A DNA stretch of 64,000 nucleotides from Oenanthe sinensis (taxonomy: Eukaryota > Streptophyta > Magnoliopsida > Apiales > Apiaceae). The DNA is taken from NCBI GenBank assembly GCA_028671895.1, contig CM053795.1, positions 16,653,501-16,717,500 of the forward strand, written 5' to 3'. Below are positions 13,304-25,990 of the stretch, one piece after another (within the stretch, counting starts at the first letter, position 1; the number at the start of each line of letters is the position of its first letter). The position numbers were made by a program, and so were the translations under genes. A model generated the notes under the pieces. The model saw nothing but the letters and a program-made list of their open reading frames with translations. It searched no databases and was not told where the DNA came from.

Positions 13304-14167
13304 CTCCGTCCAATATAATATATCCACCCAAAAAGCTCTTACCCTTGATCACAAAAAAATTGTAGAATTTAAAATCATACTTTTTGAACAAATTATTACA
13401 CTACTCATATAAAGGCAGGAATTAAACAAGAAATCACACACACAATATTTCTTCTTTTTTTGTTAATTTATAACTACTTGTACAAGAAATTAATCAAAAA
13501 GCTTTTGCAATATTTATATAACCTAGTAGATCAAGGAAAAGGTAAAACAAGAAAAAACTGACAAACACACGCAACATTTAAAGTAAGAGCTACTGTTTGC
13601 AAACAATGGAAATCACTGGTGTAGAGAGAGAGAGAGAGAGAGATGTGACAAGAAATATATATACATGTATATGGATGAGATGTATATAAGCATAAGAAAG
13701 CATGCTTATATGTGATGGTGATGGTACATGAATGCACAAAGTGTGAGTGTAATTCATGATCATATACATGTACGTATTCACCTGCATGTATAAAACCAAC
13801 AAGATTATATAATAGACCCATCGGTATACTTTTTTGTTGACTGTGAGAACAAAGTTGCATGTACAAGGATTTCTCCGGCAGGATTTTCCGGCGAGAGTAG
13901 TGAGTGTGTATATGTAAAATGTAGTGAGAGAGAGATTCGAGTGAGCTTAGCTAAGATAATAGCTATGTAAGCAAAGGAGAGGTAGCTGGAGGAAAGACAG
14001 AAAGTACAATGATTACTCAGTTGAAATTAAGTGCCCTGTTTTTCTCGAGGGGTCGAGGGGAAATGACCAGTTTTCACACATTTTTTTTCAAAATAATAAT
14101 TTTAGGGAAAATGATTAAAAATAATTGATTGAATAATGAATGTTCAGAATATATGATACTCATGTAT
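13304..14167 (-). promoter_or_regulatory. 5' UTR and promoter region of the BEL1-like gene
   Basis: Upstream of the ATG at 13303 lies AT-rich, non-coding DNA. It has a GA microsatellite at about 13622-13641 and more GAGAGA runs near 13925-13932, which are common in plant leaders and core promoters. A 5' UTR intron is common in this family, but I cannot place one. Short reading frames here are repeat-driven and not genes. Confidence 0.4.
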
Positions 14168-14175
14168 CAATTGAG

Positions 14176-14744
14176 TAGGGCTGAAAACGAATTCGAGTAA
14201 TCCGGGTTCGAACTCGGATTCGACTCTTTAAAAATGAATATAATTCGTATTCGTATAAAAAACGAGCGAATTCGAATCTTATTTTATAATTCGAACGAAT
14301 ACCGAGTCGGATCTTATCACTCTGATATTCGGTCATATTTATTTTGAGTAATTCGAATAATTTTAAAGTACTCGAATACATATTTATTATACGTATTCAA
14401 CTCGAATTCGTAAGTTGCATACATTATTATATACGATATATAATATTTATATTAAAATAATACTCTACTAAGTGATTACTTTAGTGAATTTTATTCGAGT
14501 ATTCTTAATTTTATAAAATTACTATATATGAATTCGAATTCGAATACACTAAAACGAGTAGTTCGGTATCTATTCGAGTCGAGCCGAATCAAATACGAAT
14601 ATTGATATTCGAACCCGAGTCGAATCTGAACAAAATATTAAAATTTTAATTCGAATCCGGACCGAATCTAAACGAATAATTATAAATTCGAGCCGAATCT
14701 GAGCATACTACTATTCGTATTTATTCGACTCGATTTCACCCCTA
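14176..14744. mobile_element. Non-autonomous hAT element (MITE), 569 bp, intact 8-bp TSD
   Basis: The segment starts TAGGGCTGAAAACGA and ends in the near-complement TCGATTTCACCCCTA. It is flanked by a perfect 8-bp duplication, CAATTGAG, at 14168-14175 and 14745-14752. An 8-bp duplication with TAGGG-type terminal repeats is the signature of the hAT superfamily. The interior is dense in TTCGAA/GAATTCGA/ATTCGAGT words in both orientations, so much of it can fold back. It has no transposase and must be moved in trans. Confidence 0.85.
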
Positions 14745-14752
14745 CAATTGAG

Positions 14753-15100
14753 TATATGATATGCATTTGTTGAGTTAGGTATCATATCACAAATGTGTAT
14801 ATATATATATTTTTTAAAAATTTTAATACACATTTGTGAGTTGGGTATCTCGTATAAATGGAATATCCAATTGATAAATGAGTATCTTATCCGCTAAAAT
14901 CAGCCAAAGCACCAAAAAAATATTATTTTTATTAGTTTTGTTTAAAATCTTTTTTACTTTTCTAGACCATCTTCTTTCCTTTTATAACCTGTAATTATAT
15001 TACTCCCACCGTCATATTTTTGTGACTTTCTAGGCATGTTAAGTAGTATAAAAATATTAAAATATTATATAAATACATGGTATATTTTTATTATTAAAAG

Positions 15101-15131
<31 letters not shown>

Positions 15132-16368
15132 AATTGAATCATATAATTTATATATATATATTAAATTATTATTATCAATGAAAACGGAGGACGTTGGAAA
15201 TTTTATCTCATTCTAATACCTTTTGAATTTTGTTTTGTTTTGGGCCTGTGGATCAATTAGTTGATCTTGTATAAGGAGGTGTTAAGTCATTAGTCATGTA
15301 TAGTTCGATCGCTAGCTCATCCTTTTTTTCTCAAACTTTGGCAGCCCATCCATCACTTTAAAGTAAGCCTCTTTTCTTTTCCAATTATTAGTACAGGAGA
15401 ACCTCCGCAAACTAATACTAATACTAATACTCGATAAAATAAAGATCTCTTCAAATTAACATCCTTTAATAATTACGAGTCATAGTTCTTTTAGATTTAA
15501 TTAAGCAAATGGAAGCATAAATCAGGAATGGAGGTCAATTTAACATATGTATAAACTGATTTAAGGAAGTTTGTTTTTGGTTTTTTGTTGCTAGAGCATC
15601 AAAGCGCGAGACAGAAAATTAATCAAACCTTTTCAAAGAATCGAAAATAATCTAATAGCTAAAATTTAAAAAATTTCACCTAAGCAAAAGTTTGTAATTC
15701 GAAATATGGTTTCCTTTTAAAGTGGAAAGATCGAGCATTATATTATTAAATTTGTTTCCGTCAAAGTTTGAATATTTTGAAGGAAAAATCAATTTAAATA
15801 CATTCAAAACTATTCAACAAGTTCCATATAACTCCACAATGTGTTACACTATTTTCTGCTCGTTTCGCATGAACAAAATCATCATAATCAAATCAAGTAC
15901 TGCCTTTATGAATGTCATTGATGATCAAATAGATTGGAGAATAGTCACATTTAACTCATCACTTTTTTATGATTATGTTGCGATATATCGTACTATCTTC
16001 TAGCGATATATAATCCATAACTGCCATAATTCTGTTATTTATGGTTCTTTGACTACCACCCTTTTCACTGCAGTAATTAATAGCCTCCTGTTTTTACTTC
16101 TCGAATAACCATTCTTACTCCACGAGTCGCATTTTCTAAAAAATACTCCTAGTAAGCATCAATAATTATTTTAACATACTTCTGAAGAGGACAAACCACG
16201 ACACCACGTACTCGGACTTTGAATATTAATATTTGTCGGAGATGTAAACACCATCTTAATACACGGGACAATATATATAGTGAGTGAATGTATATAAAAA
16301 TATTTCATACGTAACCATCCTTGTATATATCTCCTACTTACAGGTTGATAATTAGGATTCGGAGATGC
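14753..16368. other. AT-rich intergenic DNA with simple repeats
   Basis: It contains an ATT microsatellite at about 15107-15127. A one-sided ACTCCCACCGTC motif at 15001, typical of Stowaway MITE ends, lacks a clear partner. The small open frame at 15722-16003 has no recognisable domain or coding character. Confidence 0.45.
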
Positions 16369-17099
16369 ATGATAGCTGATGGTGGCTAAACGGGCGGGTC
16401 GGGTGAGCCGTGCCGGTTTGGTCACCAAGTGACTCGGACACGGCACGCGGGAAAGACGAGAGTCATGCCGAGTCGAGCCGGTTCGTGAAAAACTTGACTC
16501 GTAAACAGCTTGGGCGGGTTGGCGATGGCGAATTGGCGGGTTTCATTATTTTATTTTAATTTAATTTTTATTCGAGTTCAACGGGGCGGGACGTGTTCGG
16601 GGCGAGCCACTGTTTATCTGTTTGAATGGATTAGACTTCTGACTGTCCGGCTTTATTCCATGTTTCTATGTTTATTCGAGTTTTATTCTATGTTTGACTG
16701 TCCGTGACTACTGACTCTCACGTGCATATATTTCTATTAACTATGTACATAATTTTATTGAAATAAATTATATTTAAGTTTGGGTTTTATTTAATTTTTT
16801 GTTAAAAAAAGAAATACTTATTTCATACGAATATTTATAGAATAAAAGAGGACAGTATCTCTATAAAATTTATTAATTAAAAAATATTTTACAATTAATT
16901 TGAGAGTACTCCTATAATATCCCCAAATTATTTATTGAGTTAAAATATTAGTGGTTTATTAATTATATATTTTATTTTAATTATTTTTTTAATTGAAAGA
17001 TATGGTTATAGAGTCCTAATCATATTCTAGAAAATATGTGATAAGGGACGAGATGAGATTGTATTTGCTTAAGTTTAGAAACAGTTGAGTTAACATGTG

Positions 17100-19654
17100 A
17101 ATAAATAGGATTACAGTGTAAGCATTACTACCCACAGTTTTATTTTATAACTCATATATATGGAGAGAAGAAGAAGTCGCAGCTTTGAGTTTTAAGTTAT
17201 AGTTGGCAGAAAGGAAGACACGAGTACTAAGAGCAACAATAGTAAGAGTTTGATAGTAGAAATTTTAACACGTAGTCTTAAGTGCCTAACTCGCAGAAGT
17301 AATGTATGGAGTGTTAATTATGTTAGTGTATTAAATCATATTATATTATACATGCATTGTCTCATACTTTTCTTATCCAAATTTACGTATAGAAAAGAGA
17401 TTTGAGGAAGTGGTGGATAGAAAGGCACATCATATTGTCTAGTTACTCGAGGTATTGATTACGCTATTACAATATATATATGTTGTTTTGATTCAAGTAA
17501 TATATTTTGTTTAATAATTATATTATAATTTGTGTTGAGAATTATTTTATAATTAATATGAGTTTTATGTTAATGTCTTTATCTTTGACAGTAGTAATTT
17601 GATTATTATATATAATTATGTAATACTCAAGTGAGATTTATTTGAGATCTTATAAATTTTATGTACTGTGTGTAGTATATAAAAATGATAATTTTACTAA
17701 TTAGATTTAATTATTATTAAACGCTTGTGTGTAGTATATTTTTATAAATATTAATTGGTTATAAATAATTTTGCACAGATTAAGTAATTTATTAATAAAA
17801 TGTGATTTACTTACTTATGTTTTGGAACGAATATTTTTATGATTATGTGTATGCATGCGTTTGATGGCCGTTGTGTATTGGTATATTAATTAGTTAAATA
17901 AAATATTAATGGAGGTAATATCATATTATTAATTTCAATATGTATAGATTACCATAGAATTTGCATAATTATACATCTTTGTAGTTCAAATTATGACTTT
18001 AATTACTATACTAGTTTATTTAATATTTCCCGTGTGAGTTATCAATTTCATAAAAATTAGTTAAGATTTATGGAATTTAATTATCCTTATTAATTAGTAA
18101 TTGATTGATTGGGATTACATATAGTATATATATATTTTTTAATTTAGTAAATAATGTACGTTACTGGTCAGGCATGTGTAGGTAATATGTTTATAAATTT
18201 TGGTCAAGTTCCTGCATACTCCTGAATTTTATATAGATATTATATAATTTGTACACGTTTCCTGATCTTACTTAAAATTATTTTATTAATTATATAATAC
18301 ACTTCTTGTATATACTATATTTACTTATAGTGATTTTATATGTTGCCGGAAGGTTACAGTCCTATAGTCCAGACATATAGTACTAGCTATTGCTAAGTAT
18401 GCAGTTAGTCATAAACTATATTGTTATATATTATGGATTTTAGACTCTGCATATATTCATAAAGTTATTTTATTTATAGATTAAGTTGCACCACTGTTCA
18501 CATTTGGTCAATACAATTCATATTATTTAAGGTACGAATTCTTACTATCTTTTCTCTCAGTTTTATATTATGATTATTGGTACGAATTCCTTCTTTTCTT
18601 CTTGGTATTTAAATTGGATTATTATTCGTTGGTAGAATTTTTGTCCATTATCTCCTTTTTAAATTATAATTATTCGTTATATTTATTGTCAAGTTATTTT
18701 TTTATAAAATTGTGACCCTTTTTTGTACTCTATGTGTACTTCTTAGTACGCATCCATTATTTCGTTTTGAATTCCTTATTTTTGAAATTATTGTTGCTTT
18801 GATTCTTTATATTTGTTTTATTTTGCATTTTTATTGCGATATTGTTTTAATTTGATTAAAGAGTCGGCAACTTTTGTAACATATGTATTGAGCTCTTAGA
18901 CCGATCCGTGTGGGTTAATCACAGACAATGTTCACATGGAGTTCGGAGTAAAGGTGAACTAGACACTAACTCGTATCGGTGTTATATGTATACATGCGCG
19001 TTTCTGGAATATGAGACGTGAATAGATCATGATCGATATTTTATTATTGGGATGTTTTATACATTATATTATTTTTTCTTATGGATATTCGAGGAGAAAC
19101 CATTGTCCTGTACTTGGTGAGTGGAGTTTCACGAGTACAGTTTTGTGTAAGAGACCCTTATTGTTCCCCACATTATTTGCTTTTCAGCCTTATTTTTATT
19201 ATTTGGATCCGAGTTATTTATTTTGGTACCATTTTGTTAAATATCATATGTGATTTGAGATATCTCGTGATCCTTATATTGATTCCATTTGTATCGCTTT
19301 ATTGAGTTCTTGTGTTGGTAAGACACAATCCATTATATTTTCTAAAATTTCAGCATTATATTATAATATATTCGTACTGGGTATTTGGCTCACTCGTATT
19401 ATTTCCTTCCGCAGGTAACGAGGGGTAAAGCGGGGAGAGTGATGAGCGCTATCCAGTTTATAATTGTTTTCTACTTAGGAGATTTAATAAGATGTTTGAG
19501 GACTTATTTTAGATAATTTCAGATTTTATTAGTATTATTGTTATGGAGACTTAGTACTTAAACTTTAGCAGGATTATTCATTTATGGCAGCATGATAAGA
19601 TCTAGATTTTGTTAAATTGTGTAGCCTTATTATTAATAATAGTAGGGTGTTACA
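17100..19654 (-). mobile_element. Ty3/gypsy-type LTR, probably solo, nested in the hAT element
   Basis: On the minus strand the element begins TGTAACACCC at 19654. Further in it contains ACGAGTGAGCCAAATACCCA (about 19385-19405), a signature of plant chromovirus-type LTRs that also occurs, in variant form, in the LTR near 61.4 kb. No gag-pol reading frame is present, so it is most likely a solo LTR. The left edge could not be fixed: I looked for a partner of the flanking ACTCA and found none next to a TG. The given left coordinate is a guess. Confidence 0.5.
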
Positions 19655-19782
19655 ACTCATCTCTAAACAAACGAAACAAACCGCTTATACATAATAAATA
19701 AATTTAAAAAAAATACAAAACAAATAAAATTTAAAATTATAAAATAAAAATATTCTATCCATTATTTAATATATACAAAATC

Positions 19783-22079
19783 TCATTGTTGTTCACTAGT
19801 TAACGTGCCTGATTCTGATGAACTATCCATTGTCATCCACGGATCTTCATCTTCGTCCGAGTCATCTTCTTTTCTTTTTTGTTGTTTTTTTTCGGCTTGA
19901 TCCCAGTCCTTTTTGCAAACACATATCTTCACCGCGTCTGGCGAAAGACTTGATCTCTTCTCGTCCAACATTCTTCTACCTACACTAAAAGCAGACTCAG
20001 ACGCAATTGTAGAGGCAGGAACTACTAATATGTCCCTTGCAATTTTAGCTAAAATCGGAAATTGGTTCTCATGATTCTTCCACCACGTTAGTATTGAAAA
20101 ATTATCATCTAACTCATAATTATAAGGAAAAAAACTCATTAATCATACTAGAAAAAGAAGTAGGTACAGAAGACACAGTAGAAATTTTACATTTTTGTTT
20201 TTTGGCTAGGATAGATGAAATAATACTATTAAACCTACTAACAGTATTAGTCTTAGGTGGTATAACATTTTGAGTTTTGGGAGTATATATATCTACAAGA
20301 CGATATAATAATTTTAAACAATTTTGTACATAAAGAACATTATTATACGAAACTCTTAACATCTCATAATAATGTTCTAAAATATTTTCTAAACCATATT
20401 TTCTAACAGCAAGATCAAGAAGACATGCAACACCATAAAAATAGGGAAAATATGTAAAGTATTATATCCACTTAATTTTCATGTCAATAATAATTGTACT
20501 AAAATAATCATTTTCTTCAAAATCAAGTAAAGTAGTAACAATACTAACACACTCAATGATAACATGATGTATATTTGGTTCGTAAATATAAGAAAAAACC
20601 TTATTAGCATGATGATAACATTCTAGTATATCACGTACACTAGTTGTCAAATCCCATTGAATATCGGTAATTAGTCCACCGTCATATTAGTTTTTTGGGT
20701 CTGAATTATATAACTCAATGATAATTACCTTATATTTAATTGTCTCATTTAATAATTTATAAGTCAAATTTCATCTCGCAGGACAATTGATAGCCCATTT
20801 TTTCGGCCTTAACCCATTATCTTTACACAATTTTTTATACCTAGACCGTAATGAGTGTGCTATACGTAAATATTTAACTATTTTTCTAATGAGTTCTAAT
20901 AATATAGTTATTTGTGCAATTCCTTTTTTAGCCAATAAATTAATTATGTGAGCACAACATCTAACATGCAAGAAAGTACCATATAATATAGTGGGAATAT
21001 CATGCCTAATATAGTCCATGACTTTATTATTTGCAGAGACATTATCTAAAGATATTGTAAACATCTTATGCAACAAATTAAATTCCCTTATTGTGTCTAA
21101 TATTCTTTGTTTTATATTAAAACCGGTGTGTGACTCGTCCATAACATCAGATGCAATAATTCATTTTTGTAATAAGAGTCAACATCAATCCAATGAGTTG
21201 TAACACAAATAAAGGGCTCACCACAACTCGAAGTCAAACAATCATTAGTTAAAGAAACCATACCATCAAAATTACCAAAATAATTAATTAATTATATTCG
21301 TTGACTATAATATTGTTTTTATGTGTGACGCTTAAGTATGTTCCTATGATTTTTTCTAAATACCGGGTTTATTGAATGTTTCATCATGTACTTTAAATTC
21401 GGATTCTCACCGTGGGAGAAAGGTAACTCATCTAATGTAACATAAGCAGCAAAATATTCAATCATTCTATCTCTATTATAGGAGAAAGGCATACCTCCAC
21501 CGGGAGACATGAAACCACTTATTTGTGTTTGTTGTGATTCCCCACGTGCCTCTCTACTTTCATGACTTTGCTTCGTTATTCCGTGATGATTTTTTAAGTG
21601 CCGATCAAGTGTACCCGTACCAGTCCCCTTAGGGTGAATAAAAGGGGCTTATTGTCGATCACTTTGAATGCAAAGCAAACAAAAAGCTTTAAATTTGTTC
21701 GGATCTTCCGTTACTTGCCTCGAAAAATAAGTCCAAACGTGTGACGAATGTCTAGTACTACTAGAAGAACCTATAAAAATAAATTATACCCGAATTAATT
21801 CAAATAACTTATAATATAAAATAAATAATTTAACATAACAAATGAATATTTAAAAAATCAAAAAATTTAAATTTGAATATTTCAAATAATTTTAAAAACA
21901 TAACTAAACGAATATTTAAAAAATAAAAAAAATGAATTTCTTTAAAAATTCGAATATTTCATATAATTTAAAATTATGACAAAAAAAATAAAAACATTTG
22001 AAAGCTTACCGAGTTCGACGAGGGAAGGTGGTGGCATTGAATTTCCTTGGTTAGAATTTTGTGAATTTCCTTGATCCAT
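19783..22079 (-). pseudogene. hAT transposase pseudogene (BED finger, hATC domain)
   Basis: The start is the ATG at 22079 (MDQGNSQNSNQGNSMPPP), with a donor after 22010. The next exon begins at about 21770 with GSSSSTRHSSHVWTYF and a BED-type zinc finger (FCLLC, then HLKNHH). A stop in the finger (TAA at 21651-21653, from an ancestral CAA or similar) breaks it. Further fragments are the central region at 20771-21142 (MFTISLDNVSANNKVMDYI, HVRCCAHIINLL) and the C-terminal hATC dimerisation domain at 19783-20139 (WWKNHENQFPILAKIARDIL, ASTIASESAFSVGRR), ending in an acidic tail. Several frames are used, so no active transposase can be made. A GA-rich tandem region at 22130-22250 sits in its promoter position. 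Confidence 0.9.
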
Positions 22080-22988
22080 CTTCTAATTATTTGAAGCTCG
22101 CCAGAATTATTTGAAGCTCGCCGGAAATGGAGACTGAGAGACGGTGAGAGAGAGAGAGTGTAAGACTGAGAGAGAGTGAGACAATGAGAGAGAGTAGAGT
22201 AGAGACAATGAGAGAGAGTTGAAGTGGAGTGAGAGAGAGTTCGATGGGTTTATATAGGAGGTGGTGGTGAAACAAGTAGCTGCTGCAGTCGAAGATGACC
22301 GTTGAAGCTGTAGCCGTTGAAGACCGATATGTGCTGTGTCGGTTCGATCCGTGCCGTGCCGGTTCTGTCCTGTCCGATTTTGTTTAAATATTGTAATTAT
22401 AAATGATATTATAACATATAATTATTTGAAATAAAAATTGAAAATTTTAATTTTAAACTAATACTTGTTTGGATGATTTTATTATTATGTGTAATTTATG
22501 AGTTATTAAAAAATATAAAAATAAAATTAAAAATTATATATGAATAATAATATTACTTTTTATAAATACAATTTTAATAATAAAATAAATTGTTCAAAAA
22601 ATATATATAATATTAACTTGAACTAATTTTTGACTTCAATCTATTTTTTAAATTATAAAACATCTTTTAACTTATTACTTAATTGTTTATTTAATTGAAT
22701 AAACATTTGTTAATCCTTAATATTTTAAATTCGAAGGTATGTTTAAATTGAAGATACGTGTTGTGCCGATACAAATCAGACGGGTTGTAGCGGGTTTTGC
22801 GAGCCGTGACGAGCAATACACGGTTCTTTACAGCTTAACTCGTGTCCTCGTGTCCGACATGATTTTTAAGTCATGCCGTGCTGGTTCGTGACCCGGCTCG
22901 ATTACAACCATCTCAGATGAACTCTACTGTCGAGTGGGGACAAGTCAGAGTGAGCCGACTTGCCCGTTCAATCACCTCTAATGACAAC

Positions 22989-24591
22989 TATGATAATCAT
23001 TACCTCTATGATAATCATTACCTCATGTGCGGTTTGTATTGAGTTGGGTGTGCCTGAGTTGAGTTCGTTAGAAACAGTGTGCCCAAGGTCCATGAGAGAT
23101 TTGGCTATGTTATTCTGTTTTGTCAGTGATTTTGCTCCCAGTCCAACGCGCAAACGTACACTACCATTAATCATGCACACAGCACATTACAACTTGCACG
23201 TATCCCGCTCACCCGCGTGTAGACAGTTTGGTTAACCCGATCAATTCGATTATTTTTTGACTGATTTAAACTGATTTTTTTCAATTCGATATATACTCTG
23301 ATTGAAAAAATATAACCCGATTTTAATGGGTTGGATATGAGTTTCGATTTTTAAGATTAGATCAAATCCAACCCGATCCAATTAAAAATAAGATAATTAA
23401 CAAATATCTCAAATATTCAATATATCAGCCCAACTCATTAGCATTAAGTATTAGTACACGTTACAGACTCTATAATCCAGTAATCCATTACACTATTATT
23501 GTATATTTGTATTATAATATTAGTACTTAACTTATTAGTATTTAATAATATTTTATTAAACTATCTCCAATTTATTTTGAACTTTCATTTTCAGTTTTAT
23601 TTTTTTTGATAAAAAATATATTTATATATTTATCAATTCAATCTAAACCGAAATACATTTAATAGGCCGATTTACAAATTCTATTATTATGAAATAGATT
23701 GAAAATTTACAAATCTCTTGACCCGCCAAAGTCGATCCGTTTACACTTTGATGCGCTCTTTTTCTTGTAGAGAGGACCTTCAATACAACATGATTACATA
23801 TTTACGCGCAGACGCAGACGCAGACGCAAACACATCCACGTACTCACACATCACCCAACGTCATAACATCCATTTTGTTACTACATGAAAATGCATGGTT
23901 TTACTTTTGGATCACACACAAGAGACTCAAAACACCTTAATTACGCCAAAAGTGAACGCTCTATTTTTACATTATTGAATGAATTGTCGGTACGTACTGA
24001 AGAAGTTTGATAAATTTTCCTTAATCTAAAACAAAATTATCAGTTTTTTTTATAAAGGGGGTAATACTTTTTTGTTAGAAAAATTCTTAAAAAAGAATCC
24101 CAACATATATATATAAACTGTCACTACAAATCACTTTACTAAATTAGTTACAATAACAAATCGTTTATAACCAACAAGTTACAAAAAGAAATAAAATGAA
24201 ATAAGATGGTACGTAATTCTATATTTTTATTTCAAAATCATCCGATTGTCTAGGATATTTAATGTAAATAATTATAACACGGTCAACAACTTAAAAGCCT
24301 CGTTCTCATATTAGCCGACCTCCACCAGGCCAATACAGACCAGTATATACAATATAAAAAATTCAAAGAAAGTTGCAAGTGTGGGGCATGCAGCATTTTC
24401 CATTTATCAGAATTGTACATGTGCATTGCATGCGCACAATTTCCATTTGACTAGTCACCTTGCCTGCCTACTTTCCTCACTCCTGTCTTTTCTTTTTCTG
24501 TTTTTCAAAACCACACCGATCCGATATTTTCCAAAATTTTAAGATTGAAATGAATGAACAGGAATCAACCAATCTGAAAACTCATGCATAC
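22989..24591. other. Intergenic DNA upstream of the LYK-like kinase
   Basis: AT-rich sequence with a small GC-richer patch near 23050-23220. A short (GCAGAC)-type repeat lies at about 23811-23830. Near the gene, TATATACAATATAAA at about 24344-24358 is a candidate TATA region for the plus-strand kinase. No coding sequence was recognised. Confidence 0.4.
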
Positions 24592-25854
24592 ATGTGTAAA
24601 TCCAAGAGGGCTGTTGAAGCATCTCGACCCTCACCCCGAACCAAAACCTCATCACCACCGCAACCAAAACTCACCACCAATCCATCCTCCTCCTCCACCA
24701 CCAACTTCTCCTCCCTCTCCATCTCCTCATCCTACCGTCTCGACACCTCCGTCGCCACCACCACCGCACTCTCCACCCTCTCCTCCTTCCGTGACTCCCT
24801 CCCCGAAAACCCTCACATTTACGACTTGTCCGAGATTCTCTCCGCCACTAACAACTATCTCGCCAAGCGCTTCTCCTCCACCTCATCCTCCCCTTCGTGG
24901 CGCGCAAATCTCCGCGGCAAAGACGTCATCATCTTCCAACGCAAGTTTCACAAGCTCATCGAAACTTCTCAACTCAAAACAATCCTCTCCACTATCTGTC
25001 GTAGTCATCATGTCAGCATCATCAAACTCTTAGGCGCCTCCATCTCCAACGATCACATCTACTTAGTTTACGAATACATCAACGGCGCTAGCTTATCGGA
25101 TTGTCTCCGAAGCCCTAGAAACCCTAATTTCACTGTCCTCTCCACGTGGATGTCGAGGATTCAGATCGCAACAGATTTAGCACACGGTATCGATTACATT
25201 CACAATAACATCGGACAGAAGGTTAATTTAGTCCATAAATATGTCAAGAGCAGTAGCGTGGTTGTTACAGAGCCTTCGTTTAATGCGAAGATCTGTCATT
25301 TCGGCGCTGCTGAGATTTGTGGAGAAGCGAAAGGGCATAATGGTCATAACAATAATTCACCTGAATCGCCTATTGATCCGAAGAGATCGGCGAATTTACG
25401 CTTTCAATTCGAAGGAGTGAGAGGCTACATGTCTCCTGAGTTTCGATTCTCGGGAATCGAAACTCAGGAATCTGATGTGTATGCCTTTGGAGTTGTTTTG
25501 CTGGAGCTTTTGTCCGGTGAAGAGCCGTTGAAGTACAAGTTTGATAAGGAGAGTGGAGATTATAAGCGAGTTTCGTTGATTGACACGGCGGTGGAGGCGG
25601 TGGAGGGAGGTGGAGATACGACGGAGGGACGGCTGCGGAGGTGGATTGATCGGAGATTGAAGGATTCGTTTCCTGTGGATGTGGCGGAGAAATTGACGCG
25701 TTTGGCTTTAGAATGTGTCGATGTGGAGCCGGAGAAGAGGCCAAATATGTCGAGAGTTGCCGGAAAGATATCGAAATGGTACTTAGAGTCGAGGATTTGG
25801 TCGGAGAAAGTTAGGGTTCCGACGGAGTTTTCTGCTTCTTTTGCACCGCGGTGA
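24592..25854 (+). CDS. LYK-related cytoplasmic pseudokinase without LysM domains
   Basis: An intronless gene of 420 residues. I chose the ATG at 24592 (MCKSKRAVEASR) rather than the in-frame ATG at 24460, because MCKSK is the start I recall for plant proteins annotated as LysM receptor-like kinase 3, and the upstream extension has no family features. Residues 1-65 are Ser/Thr-rich and disordered, and DSLPENPHIYDLSEILSATN follows at about 68-87. The kinase fold spans about 105-398. There is no signal peptide, LysM or membrane span, so it is probably a cytoplasmic protein. It looks inactive: the beta-3 lysine position reads VIIF, the HRD region reads HKYVKSSS (215-222) and the DFG region reads CHFG (235-238). 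SPE (281-283) and DVYAFGVVLLELLSG are kept. A role as a scaffold with active LysM kinases is inference. Confidence 0.88.
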   Translation: MCKSKRAVEASRPSPRTKTSSPPQPKLTTNPSSSSTTNFSSLSISSSYRLDTSVATTTALSTLSSFRDSLPENPHIYDLSEILSATNNYLAKRFSSTSSSPSWRANLRGKDVIIFQRKFHKLIETSQLKTILSTICRSHHVSIIKLLGASISNDHIYLVYEYINGASLSDCLRSPRNPNFTVLSTWMSRIQIATDLAHGIDYIHNNIGQKVNLVHKYVKSSSVVVTEPSFNAKICHFGAAEICGEAKGHNGHNNNSPESPIDPKRSANLRFQFEGVRGYMSPEFRFSGIETQESDVYAFGVVLLELLSGEEPLKYKFDKESGDYKRVSLIDTAVEAVEGGGDTTEGRLRRWIDRRLKDSFPVDVAEKLTRLALECVDVEPEKRPNMSRVAGKISKWYLESRIWSEKVRVPTEFSASFAPR

Positions 25855-25990
25855 AAATGAAAATGACAGTTTAAAGATACATTAACACAGCAGTGAATCT
25901 CGGTTCGCAAACACTGATTCGATTTGTTTCGATATTTAAATAACTTTCAATTATTTAAAATGGCGGGTATTGTAATTTAGTTTAATTTAA

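Larger units (their letters stand above)
16377..22980 (-). mobile_element. Decayed full-length hAT transposon with nested LTR
   Basis: The left end reads TGATGGTGGCTAAACGGGC; the right end, on the opposite strand, reads TAGAGGTGATTGAACGGGC. These are matching imperfect terminal repeats. The flanks ATGATAGC (16369-16376) and ATGACAAC (22981-22988) agree at six of eight bases, fitting an old 8-bp duplication. Both subterminal regions are GC-rich with GCCGTGCC-like words, unlike the AT-rich surroundings. The transposase remnant lies on the minus strand at 19783-22079. An LTR-type insertion accounts for much of the sequence left of 19654. Confidence 0.65.

Noticed and set aside
13621..13641. GA repeat considered as part of a CRISPR or other array
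   Set aside because: A plain dinucleotide microsatellite in a plant genome, without spacers.
13531..13866. Frames upstream of the BEL1-like start
   Set aside because: They consist of CT/GA and CATACA microsatellite translation in the leader or promoter.
24584..25033. Proline-rich frame overlapping the LYK-like kinase
   Set aside because: An out-of-frame reading of the Ser/Thr-rich head; it lacks family similarity and ends inside the kinase domain.
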